Shown here piece by piece: positions 37,854-47,352 of a stretch of DNA of 64,000 nt (the first letter of the stretch is position 1; each line of letters starts with the position of its first letter). Position numbers and translations under genes: made by a program. Origin of the DNA: Planobispora rosea (lineage in GTDB: Bacteria > Actinomycetota > Actinomycetes > Streptosporangiales > Streptosporangiaceae). The DNA is taken from positions 62,001-126,000 of the forward strand of contig NZ_BMQP01000023.1 of assembly GCF_014648175.1 (NCBI RefSeq), in the 5' to 3' direction. The notes below the pieces were generated by a model. It saw only the letters and a program-made list of their open reading frames with translations, was not told the origin of the DNA and did not search any database.

Positions 37854-39533
37854 TCAGACGCCCTGGAGGTCCAGCGCGGCCGCCAGATCCAGCTTCAACG
37901 CCTCCAGGTCCCGTACGGCACGCGCCCGCGCGTCGGCGACGTCACCGGTCACCGGGACCACGACCTCCAGATAGCACTTGAGCTTGGGCTCGGTGCCCGA
38001 GGGCCGGACCACGACGCGGGTGCCGCCGGACAGCAGGTAACGCAGGCCGTCGGTGGGCGGCAGGCCCCCCGCGCCGAGGCTCAGGTCCTCTGCCGACTCG
38101 ACCTTCCGCCCGCCCAGCTCCGCCGGCGGGGCGGCGCGCAGGCGGGCCATGGCGCCGGCGATCAGGGAGAGGTCGCTCACCCGGACCGAGAGCTGGGAGG
38201 TGGCGTGCAGGCCGTACCGGCGGGCCTGGTCGTCGAGGAGGTCGAGCAGGGTGCGGCCGTCCCGCTTGGCCCCGGCGGCGATGCCGGCGACGGTGAGGGC
38301 CGCGCCGATGCCGTCCTTGTCGTGGACGGGCAGGCCCGCGTCCGAGCCGACGCTGTAGCCCAGGGCCTCCTCGTAGCCGTAGACCAGGCGGGCCCCGGCC
38401 CCACCGTGCCCGTCCGGCCCGGAACCCGCCTTCATGATCCACTTGAAGCCGGTGAGGGTCTCGGCGTAGCGCACGCCGTACTCGGCGGCGATCCTGCCGA
38501 GCAGGGACGACGAGACGATGGTGGTGGCCACCAGGCGCTCGCCGGAGGTGTGCCGGATCACGTGCTCGCCCAGCAGGGCGCCGACCTCGTCACCGGTGAG
38601 CATCCGGTGGCCGCCCCCGGGCAGCGGCACGCCCACCGCGCAGCGGTCCGCGTCCGGGTCGTTGGCCAGGACCAGGTCCGCGCCGATCCGTCCGGCCAGC
38701 TCCAGCGCGAGGTCCATCGCGCCGGGCTCCTCGGGATTGGGGAAGGCGACGGTCGGGAAATCCGGGTCCGGGGCGGCCTGGGCCTCGACCACCTCGGGGG
38801 CGTCGAATCCGGCGGCGCGGAAGGCGGCGGCGAGCGTGGCGCCGCCGACGCCGTGCAGCGGGGTGTAGGCCACCCGCAGGTCGCGGGCGTCACCGAGCGG
38901 GAGGGCGGTCACCGCCTCCAGGTAGGCCGCCGTGATCTCCTCGCCCAGCTCGGTCCAGGCGGGATCGTCCGGCGAGCCGAGGGGCAGCTCCGAGACCGGG
39001 CCGACGGCGTCGATGGCCGTGGAGATCTCCACGTCGATCGGCGGCACGATCTGGGAGCCGTCGCCCCAGTAGACCTTGTAACCGTTGTCGCGGGGCGGGT
39101 TGTGGCTGGCGGTGACGGTCACGCCCGCGTCCGCCCCCAGGTGGCGGACGGCGAAGGCGAGCACGGGGGTGGGCAGCGGCGCGGGCAGCACCGAGGCGCG
39201 CAGCCCCGCGCCGGTGAGCACGGCGGCGGTGTCGCGGGCGAAGACGTCGGAGTTGTGCCGCGCGTCGTAGCCGATGACGACGTGCCGCCCCGGGCCGAGG
39301 ACCGCGGCCAGGCCGGCGGCGGCGCGCATGACGGTGACCCGGTTCATCCGGTTGGGACCGGCGCCGAGCTCACCGCGGAGCCCCGCCGTGCCGAACTCCA
39401 GCTTGGCCCGGAACCGGTCGCGCAGCGCCGCCTCGTCGCCGCCGGACAGGAGTGCCTCCAGCTCGCCCCGGGTCTCCGGGTCCGGGTCCTGGTCCAGCCA
39501 GGCCCGCGCGAGCCGTACGAGATCGCTGCTCAT
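37854..39533 (-). CDS. Phosphomannomutase/phosphoglucomutase family (PmmB-like)
   Basis: 559 aa alpha-D-phosphohexomutase; in this long form also considered a phosphopentomutase-like enzyme, which would link the nucleoside-phosphorylase products to central metabolism. Catalytic Ser loop TVTASHNPPRDNGYK, metal loop DPDADRCAVG, sugar loop YGYEEALGYSVG, and phosphate loop RPSGTEPKLKCY. ATG MSSDLVRLAR at 39533; PNP lies 11 bp upstream in the same direction, so they share an operon. The same PNP-mutase pair occurs in mycobacteria and streptomycetes. Confidence 0.9.
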   Translation of the reverse strand: MSSDLVRLARAWLDQDPDPETRGELEALLSGGDEAALRDRFRAKLEFGTAGLRGELGAGPNRMNRVTVMRAAAGLAAVLGPGRHVVIGYDARHNSDVFARDTAAVLTGAGLRASVLPAPLPTPVLAFAVRHLGADAGVTVTASHNPPRDNGYKVYWGDGSQIVPPIDVEISTAIDAVGPVSELPLGSPDDPAWTELGEEITAAYLEAVTALPLGDARDLRVAYTPLHGVGGATLAAAFRAAGFDAPEVVEAQAAPDPDFPTVAFPNPEEPGAMDLALELAGRIGADLVLANDPDADRCAVGVPLPGGGHRMLTGDEVGALLGEHVIRHTSGERLVATTIVSSSLLGRIAAEYGVRYAETLTGFKWIMKAGSGPDGHGGAGARLVYGYEEALGYSVGSDAGLPVHDKDGIGAALTVAGIAAGAKRDGRTLLDLLDDQARRYGLHATSQLSVRVSDLSLIAGAMARLRAAPPAELGGRKVESAEDLSLGAGGLPPTDGLRYLLSGGTRVVVRPSGTEPKLKCYLEVVVPVTGDVADARARAVRDLEALKLDLAAALDLQGV

Positions 39534-39544
39534 GATCGCTCCGC

Positions 39545-40348
39545 CTACAGCTTGTTGACGACCTGGGCGAGGAGGGCGCCCATCCGGGTGGCCGTGGCGC
39601 GGCCGACCTCCAGCACCTCCTGGTGGTTCAGCGGCTCGCCGACCAGACCGGCCCCGGGGTTGGTGACCAGGGAGATGCCGAGGACCTCCGCCCCGCCCTC
39701 GCGGGCCGCGACGGCCTCCAGCACGGTGGACATGCCGACCATGTCGCCGCCGATGGTCCGGCACATCTGGATCTCGGCCGGGGTCTCGTAGGTCGGGCCG
39801 CGGAAGGCGATGTAGACGCCCTCGGCCATGGCCGGCTCCACCTCGCGGACCAGGGCGCGCAACCGCCGCGAGTAGACCTCGGTGAGGTCGATGAAGGTGG
39901 CCCCGGTGAGCGGGTTGGCGCCGGTCAGGTTGATGTGGTCGCTGATCAGGATCGCCTCGCCGACCTTCTGGGTCTCCGGGCGCAGGCCGCCTGCGGCGTT
40001 GGTCAGCACGACCGTGCCCACTCCCGCCTTGATCGCGGTCCGTACCCCGTGCACGACCGGCTCGACCCCCCGCCCCTCGTACAGGTGGGTGCGGCCGAGG
40101 AAGATCAGCGCGTTCTTGCCGGAACCGGTCCGCACGGCACGGATCCGGCCCGCGTGACCGGCCACGGCGGCGGGCGTGAAACCGGGCAGGTCGGTCACCG
40201 GGATCTCGGCGACGGTCTCGCCGAGCGCGTCGGCGGCCGGGACCCAGCCCGATCCCATCACCAGCGCGACATCGAAGGAATCGATCCCGGTCGCGCCCTT
40301 CAGCGCGACCGCGGCGTCCGTGGCGAGTGCATATGGGTCATTGGTCAT
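39545..40348 (-). CDS. Purine nucleoside phosphorylase (trimeric class)
   Basis: 267 aa; converts inosine and guanosine to base plus ribose-1-phosphate. Trimeric-type signature: VALVMGSGWVPAADAL (phosphate), GRTHLYEGRG, VLTNAAGGLRP, GPTYETPAEIQMCRTIGGD and GMSTVLEAVAA, SLVTNPGAG. First gene of the minus-strand pair with the phosphohexomutase; receives inosine made by adenosine deaminase. Confidence 0.95.
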   Translation of the reverse strand: MTNDPYALATDAAVALKGATGIDSFDVALVMGSGWVPAADALGETVAEIPVTDLPGFTPAAVAGHAGRIRAVRTGSGKNALIFLGRTHLYEGRGVEPVVHGVRTAIKAGVGTVVLTNAAGGLRPETQKVGEAILISDHINLTGANPLTGATFIDLTEVYSRRLRALVREVEPAMAEGVYIAFRGPTYETPAEIQMCRTIGGDMVGMSTVLEAVAAREGGAEVLGISLVTNPGAGLVGEPLNHQEVLEVGRATATRMGALLAQVVNKL

Positions 40349-40438
40349 CCCACCGAGATTACTCGCCGGGGCCTGCGGATCACGCCAGGGACAGGCCCCG
40401 ATCCGGGTTCTTGACCGGGTCCCGGCCCCGGCCCGGGC

Positions 40439-40912
40439 TCAGTCGAGGCCCTGCCCGCCCAGGGACGTGCAGGGGCGGATGCGCAGGGCCTTGACGTAGT
40501 CGTCGGGGGCTCCGGCGCTCTCGGCGGCGTCGGCCAGGGTGCCGAGGTAGAGCGCCGAGGGCAGGCCGCCCTCGTAGCCGTCGAGCACGTAGAACCAGGC
40601 CACGATCTCGCCGTCCAGGGTCTGCACCCGCAGGCGCACCTTGTGGTAGAGCCCGCGCGTGGCGGCCTCCCACTGGTCCAGGGAGGTCTCGTCCCACTCG
40701 GGGACGTCGTAGAGGACGACGAAGACCTCCTCGGCGGGGTCCTCGACGATGGTGGCGAGCGCGCCTCCCCAGCCGAGGTCGTCCCCGCCGAACGTCAGGC
40801 GCCAGCCCTGGAGCCATCCCGTCCCCCGCATGGGGGAGTGCGGGGCCCGCTGGGCCATCAGCTTGGGGTCCATGTTGCTGCCGTAGGCGGCGTAGACAGG
40901 CACGGCATCCAA
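40439..40912 (-). CDS. Gamma-glutamylcyclotransferase-like protein
   Basis: 157 aa. N-terminal VYAAYGSNMDPKLM is the family substrate loop; GWRLTFGG and WGGALATIV follow, with a catalytic-type acidic region in DETSLDQWE. Small GGCT-fold proteins cleave gamma-glutamyl peptides or act on gamma-glutamylamines; substrate here unknown. Directly upstream of PNP in the same direction and divergent from lpdA. Confidence 0.85.
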   Translation of the reverse strand: MDAVPVYAAYGSNMDPKLMAQRAPHSPMRGTGWLQGWRLTFGGDDLGWGGALATIVEDPAEEVFVVLYDVPEWDETSLDQWEAATRGLYHKVRLRVQTLDGEIVAWFYVLDGYEGGLPSALYLGTLADAAESAGAPDDYVKALRIRPCTSLGGQGLD

Positions 40913-41016
40913 GCCTAATCCACGATCAACCGAAAACTCACCCGTCGGCCGAGATCACGGGTGTGTTCCACGGGACCTGGCGGCGGACCGCTCCCGGGAT
41001 GCGGGACAATGGGGTA

Positions 41017-42411
41017 GTGACAAGGATCGTGATCATCGGTGGCGGGCCCGGCGGATACGAGGCGGCGCTGGTGGCCGCGCAACTCGGTGCACAGGTCACC
41101 GTGGTCGAGCGGGAAGGCCCCGGCGGGGCCTGCGTGCTCACCGACTGCGTGCCCTCCAAGACCCTGATCGCGACCTCCGTGCGCAAACAGGCGCTGCTGG
41201 ACGCCGCCACCCTGGGCCTGCACTACTCCGGAGGCCCCGACGGCGACGCCGGGACCCCCGTCGCCGACCTGCCGCTGGTGAACCGGCGGGTGAAGGAGCT
41301 GGCGCAGGCGCAGTCCGCCGACATCGCGGCGCGGCTCGCCGCCGAGGGCGTCGAGGTGGTCCGGGCTCCCGGGCGGCTGGTGGACCCGCAGGTGGTCCGG
41401 GCGGGCGACCGGACGATCCGGGCCGACGTGGTCATCGTGGCCACCGGCGCGACCCCGCGCATCCTGCCGGCCGCCGAGCCCGACGGGGAGCGCATCCTCA
41501 CCTGGCGGCAGATGTACGACCTGGAGGAGCTGCCCGAGCACCTCATCGTGGTCGGCTCCGGCGTCACCGGCGCCGAGTTCGCCGGCGCCTACCGTTCGCT
41601 GGGTTCCGAGGTCACCCTGGTCTCCTCGCGTGACCGGATGATGCCGAACGAGGACGCCGACGCCGCCGAGGTCCTGGAGGAGGTCTACCGGCGCCGCGGG
41701 ATGAACGTCATGGGCCGCTCCCGCGCCGAGTCGGTCAAGCGCACCCCCCACGGCGTGGTCGTCACCCTGGAGGACGGCCGTACCGCCGAGGGCAGCCACT
41801 GCCTGATGACCGTCGGCATGGTCCCCAACACCGCCGGGATCGGCCTGGAGGAGGCCGGGGTCACCCTCGACCGGGGCGGGTTCGTCCAGGTGGACAAGGT
41901 CTCCCGCACCTCCGCGCCCGGCGTCTACGCGGCCGGTGACTGCACCGGTGTGCTGATGCTCGCCTCGGTCGCCGCCATGCAGGGCCGCATCGCCGTCTGG
42001 CACGCCCTGGGCGAGGCCGTGCAGCCGCTCCGCCTGGCCACCGTCGCCTCCAACATCTTCACCGACCCCGAGATCGCCGCCGTGGGCATCGCGCAGAAGG
42101 CGATCGAGTCCGGGGAGATCGACGCCAACGTGGTCAAGCTCCCGCTCGCCACGAACGCCCGCGCGAAGATGCAGGGCTTCCACGACGGCTTCGTGAAGCT
42201 GTTCTGCCGCCCGCACACCGGCATCATCCTGGGCGGCGTCGTGGTCGCCCCGCGCGCCTCCGAGCTGATCCTGGCCGTCTCGGTGGCCGTGCAGCAGCGT
42301 CTCACCGTGGACCAGCTCGCCCACACCTTCGCGGTCTACCCGTCCCTGTCGGGCTCCATCACCGAGGCCGCCCGCCGGCTCATGCAGCCGATGACGCCCA
42401 CCGGCATCTGA
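41017..42411 (+). CDS. lpdA: NAD(P)H-quinone reductase/dihydrolipoamide dehydrogenase-like flavoprotein
   Basis: 464 aa pyridine-nucleotide disulfide oxidoreductase. FAD site IVIIGGGPGGYEAALVAAQL, redox pair region GGACVLTDCVPSK (both Cys present), NAD site VVGSGVTGAEFAGAYRSLG, and a second FAD motif VYAAGDCTG. The C-terminal interface reads FAVYPSLSGSITEAARR instead of the HPT motif of true lipoamide dehydrogenases, as in mycobacterial LpdA, which acts as a quinone reductase. Start at GTG 41017 with the -10-like GACAAT six bases upstream, probably leaderless. Confidence 0.9.
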   Translation: MTRIVIIGGGPGGYEAALVAAQLGAQVTVVEREGPGGACVLTDCVPSKTLIATSVRKQALLDAATLGLHYSGGPDGDAGTPVADLPLVNRRVKELAQAQSADIAARLAAEGVEVVRAPGRLVDPQVVRAGDRTIRADVVIVATGATPRILPAAEPDGERILTWRQMYDLEELPEHLIVVGSGVTGAEFAGAYRSLGSEVTLVSSRDRMMPNEDADAAEVLEEVYRRRGMNVMGRSRAESVKRTPHGVVVTLEDGRTAEGSHCLMTVGMVPNTAGIGLEEAGVTLDRGGFVQVDKVSRTSAPGVYAAGDCTGVLMLASVAAMQGRIAVWHALGEAVQPLRLATVASNIFTDPEIAAVGIAQKAIESGEIDANVVKLPLATNARAKMQGFHDGFVKLFCRPHTGIILGGVVVAPRASELILAVSVAVQQRLTVDQLAHTFAVYPSLSGSITEAARRLMQPMTPTGI

Positions 42412-42447
42412 CGCGTCCGTCCCCGGTGCCCGCCGCCGGGCGCCGGG

Positions 42448-44154
<1,707 letters not shown>

Positions 44155-44227
44155 GATGTCTCCGTCCCCCTCCGTTGCCCACAGCTGACAACGGGTCACA
44201 TCGGCAGCGCGCCGGCGGAGCTGAGCG

Positions 44228-45874
44228 TTACGGGCGGCGCAGGGGGACCGAGACGTACGAGGGGTTCCCCGCCGGGGAGGAGAAGGTGAGCCTGGCCCCG
44301 TCCGGGTTGTGCTCGATGTAGAGCGAGTCGACGGTGTCGACGACCAGGGCCAGCCGGTGACCGGCGGGGACGTCGTAGGCCGTGGAGAACAGCTCCAGGT
44401 GGACGGGGAACGGCCTGCCGGGGCGCTTGCCGTGGAAGGTGAACGGCGCGTGGGTGATCAGTTTCCCCCTGCCGAGCGGGCCGACGTCGTAGAGGTGGGC
44501 GATGACCGTGCCGCGGGCCCGGGTGCTCGTCACCGTGGTGCGCAGCGTGACCGTGCCGCGCACGCGCTGCCTGCCCGGGTACGGCCGCGACTGCCAGACG
44601 GCGGTGTGGGCGCGCGGGAGCAGGGGGACCGCGACCTCCGGCGGGGCCTTGGCGAACTGGTCGAGGGCGCTGGAGAGGAAGATCAGCCCGCCGTTCGCCC
44701 CCGAGTCGAGGCCGGCGGAGATCCGCCGGGTGCCGGCGAGTGGGATCTTCCGGGTCCCGGACGGTACGGCCCGCCAGCTGGGATACCCCTCGCCGCGGCC
44801 GCCGGTGCGAGGCGTGAGCCGTACGGGCTGCTCCCGGTCGATGCCGTTGTCCGCGCCCTTGAGATGGTGGTCGAGCCAGCGGCGGCAGTTCCGCCACACG
44901 TCGTTCGGGAGCCCCAGCAGGCCGGTCGCCTCGGGGGTCGCGTGGTCGCCCGGGCGGAGCTCCAGGCGTTTGGGGACGGTGAGCCTGTCGTAGAAGTCGG
45001 CGTACTGGTTGGGCGGGAAGATCGAGTCGCCCCAGGCGTTGCCCAGCATGATCGCGGCGCCGTTGGCGTTGATCCTGGACACGTAGGTGCTGGGAGAGCG
45101 CTTCCGCCCCCACGCGATCATCTCGGACTCCCGGCTCAGGTCCGAGGTGAAGAAGGCCTCCATGTACCGCTGGAGGTCCGCGCTGGGGCGGCCGGTGAGG
45201 TAACCGCTGCCGACGAGGAGGGCCGAGGCCTGGGAGTGCTGGGTCCGTCCGCTGTAGATGGAGTCGACGAGGTCCGCCCAGCCGCTCATCGCGACGACGG
45301 CCTTGATGCGGCGGTCGAAGGCGGAGGCGAGCAGGCTGATGCCGGCGCCGTAGGAGATGCCCGCCATGCCGATCTTCCGGGGGTCGGCGGGCGTGTGCCG
45401 CAGCGCCCAGTCGATGACCTTCGAGGCGTCGGCGACGTCCCGCGGACCGGCGACCTCGATCCTCCCGCCGGACTGCCAGAAACCGCGCGAGTTGTAACTC
45501 ACCACGACGTAACCGGCGGAGGCCAGTTTCTGCGCCTGGACGAGATACTCGACCTGCGGCACGGACCAGCTGGTGGGCAGGACGACGAGGGGAAGGCGGC
45601 GCCCGCCGTCCCGGCCGCCGGGGGCGACGACGTTGGCCGCGAGCTTCGTGCCGCCGTGGCCGGAGATGGTGACGAACCGGATGGAGGGCGCGGTCGCGCC
45701 GGAGGCCGTCCCGGAGGATTCGGCGGTGACGGCGGTGGTGTGAGCGGCGGGGGTCGCAGGACCGGCGGCGTGGGCGGGGGCGGTTCCGGCGAGCACCACC
45801 GCCGAGGCGGTGACGACGGCGGTGATGGCGGTGATGGCGGTGGAGGCGCGTGGCGGGGTGCGGGAGTGGTTCAC
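44228..45874 (-). CDS. Secreted CocE/S15-type alpha/beta hydrolase
   Basis: 548 aa. Signal peptide (about residues 1-36, with an Ala/Thr-rich TAITAITAVV core) ending near AHAAG. Catalytic domain of the X-Pro dipeptidyl-peptidase/CocE family: GISYGAG with nucleophile Ser174, oxyanion tyrosine nearby, and RPGDHATPEA as probable His region. The C-terminal jelly-roll domain (about 390-548) is the usual X-Pro-type extension (VRGTVTLRTTVTSTRARGTV). Cleaves ester or amide bonds of unknown substrates outside the cell. GTG 45874 is preferred over ATG 45889, because GAGGAG precedes it by eight bases. Confidence 0.85.
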   Translation of the reverse strand: MNHSRTPPRASTAITAITAVVTASAVVLAGTAPAHAAGPATPAAHTTAVTAESSGTASGATAPSIRFVTISGHGGTKLAANVVAPGGRDGGRRLPLVVLPTSWSVPQVEYLVQAQKLASAGYVVVSYNSRGFWQSGGRIEVAGPRDVADASKVIDWALRHTPADPRKIGMAGISYGAGISLLASAFDRRIKAVVAMSGWADLVDSIYSGRTQHSQASALLVGSGYLTGRPSADLQRYMEAFFTSDLSRESEMIAWGRKRSPSTYVSRINANGAAIMLGNAWGDSIFPPNQYADFYDRLTVPKRLELRPGDHATPEATGLLGLPNDVWRNCRRWLDHHLKGADNGIDREQPVRLTPRTGGRGEGYPSWRAVPSGTRKIPLAGTRRISAGLDSGANGGLIFLSSALDQFAKAPPEVAVPLLPRAHTAVWQSRPYPGRQRVRGTVTLRTTVTSTRARGTVIAHLYDVGPLGRGKLITHAPFTFHGKRPGRPFPVHLELFSTAYDVPAGHRLALVVDTVDSLYIEHNPDGARLTFSSPAGNPSYVSVPLRRP

Positions 45875-45953
45875 GGGCCGTCTCCTCACGTCCTTGCCGG
45901 CCGATGGCGGCCGGTACGCGTGCGGGAAAAGTGACCCGACGGTATCCCGCGGT

Positions 45954-45994
45954 GTTACCGCTGGTAACGGAGGAAGAAGTTACGTATGGGTAAC
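45954..45994 (-). promoter_or_regulatory. Pair of GTTAC/GTAAC palindromes upstream of the hydrolase
   Basis: GTTACC-GCT-GGTAAC at 45954-45968 and GTTAC-N6-GTAAC at 45979-45994, in the 162-bp gap before the hydrolase start. Similar arms and about 25 bp apart suggest operator sites. Confidence 0.5.
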
Positions 45995-46036
45995 AATCCT
46001 CGGACCCCCGGTGAGCTGGGGCGCCACACGGGGACT

Positions 46037-47275
46037 TCAGCGCACCCGGGCGCGCAGGCGGGTCAGCGCGTTCCTGCCGTCCTGGATGGCCCGCGCCACA
46101 CCGTGCAGCTCCTGCTCGCGCCTGGCCATGACCAGGGCGTTCTTGGCGGCCTCGTAGGCGTCGATGGCCAGCCGCCAGTCCTGGTCGGCCGTCATGCCGC
46201 TGTGCCCGCTGACCTGGAACTCGTAGTCGAGCTGGTCGATCTCCTCGCCGAGCCGGGTGATGTCCTCCTCGGCGCCGCGCCGCATGAGGGCGAACCGCGC
46301 CTGCCCCCTGGCCCGCCGCTGGGCGCTGACGCCCCAGGCCACCACGGTGAGCGCCAGGCCCACCGCGCTGAGCACGACCATGACGAGCCCCACGGAGAAG
46401 CCGCCCTTCTCGTCCGGCAGATCGGCCGACGCGGGCTCGGTTCCGGGGTCCGTCCCGGCCGGCGACGGGTCCGGCAGCTCGGGCAGCTCGATGCCCTTCG
46501 GGCTGCCCTTGGCGCCCGCCAGGTTCGCGTCGTCGGCCTGGGTGAAGTCGGCGTCCTGGACCGTCGCCCCGGTGAAGTCGACCCCGTCCAGCTCCGCCTG
46601 GGTGAACACGACCTCGGTCAGGTCGGCGTCCTTGAACGTGGCGTTCTGCAGGTTCGCCTGGCCCATCTTGGCCTCGTGGAGCTTGGCGCGGGTGAAGTCG
46701 GCCTTGCGTCCCTTGAGCTGACCGGGGGTGCTGTCGGTGAGGTCGGCGTCGATGAGCTTGGCGCTGGTGAAGTTGGCCTGGGTGAGCACGGCGCGGGTCA
46801 GGTCGGCGCCCGTCAGGTTCGCGTACGGGAACTCGGCCTGCCCCGCCTCGGCGTCGACCATGATCGCCTTGCGCAGGTCGGCGTGGTGGAAGCGCGCCTG
46901 CCCGAGGTCGGCCTCGGTGAAGTCGGCCTCGCGCAGATCGGCGTACTTCAGCGTGGCCTGGGTGAACCGGGTCCGCTTGAGCGAGGCCCCGCGCAGGACC
47001 GCCCCGGTCATGTCCTCCTGGACGAACTCGATGTCGTCCAGCTTCGCCCCCGTCAGGTCGGCGCAGCGCAGGTTGTCGGGGAGCTGGGCGCCCTTGGTGA
47101 AGTCCCGGCCCCGCAGGTCGGGACCCTCACCGGGCTTGCAGGGCCCCGCTGCGGCCTTGCCGGTCGCGGCCGGCGCCGTCGCGGCGTGGGCGGGCGCGGC
47201 GGCCAGCGCCGACAGGGCGAAGGCCGCGGTGGCCAGGGTCAGCGGGATGAACGTCAGGGGAGTGGGACGACGCAC
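46037..47275 (-). CDS. Exported pentapeptide-repeat membrane protein
   Basis: 412 aa. Signal peptide (residues 1-32) ending AHAAT; a run of A(D/N)LxxA pentapeptide repeats (about 70-260, such as ADLREADFTEADLGQARFHH) forming a right-handed beta-helix outside; an acidic Pro linker; one transmembrane helix (about 294-315); and a charged helical cytoplasmic tail (about 320-412) ending RNALTRLRARVR. Most pentapeptide proteins are cytosolic, so this orientation is unusual. Function unknown; could be a wall-facing receptor or scaffold. ATG start. Confidence 0.78.
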   Translation of the reverse strand: MRRPTPLTFIPLTLATAAFALSALAAAPAHAATAPAATGKAAAGPCKPGEGPDLRGRDFTKGAQLPDNLRCADLTGAKLDDIEFVQEDMTGAVLRGASLKRTRFTQATLKYADLREADFTEADLGQARFHHADLRKAIMVDAEAGQAEFPYANLTGADLTRAVLTQANFTSAKLIDADLTDSTPGQLKGRKADFTRAKLHEAKMGQANLQNATFKDADLTEVVFTQAELDGVDFTGATVQDADFTQADDANLAGAKGSPKGIELPELPDPSPAGTDPGTEPASADLPDEKGGFSVGLVMVVLSAVGLALTVVAWGVSAQRRARGQARFALMRRGAEEDITRLGEEIDQLDYEFQVSGHSGMTADQDWRLAIDAYEAAKNALVMARREQELHGVARAIQDGRNALTRLRARVR

Positions 47276-47352
47276 GGGTTGCCTCCTTCACGAGCAGCCC
47301 CGAGCGTGCCAGCAGATCATTTCATCCGGCTGGACACTGACTTGAACGTCGG

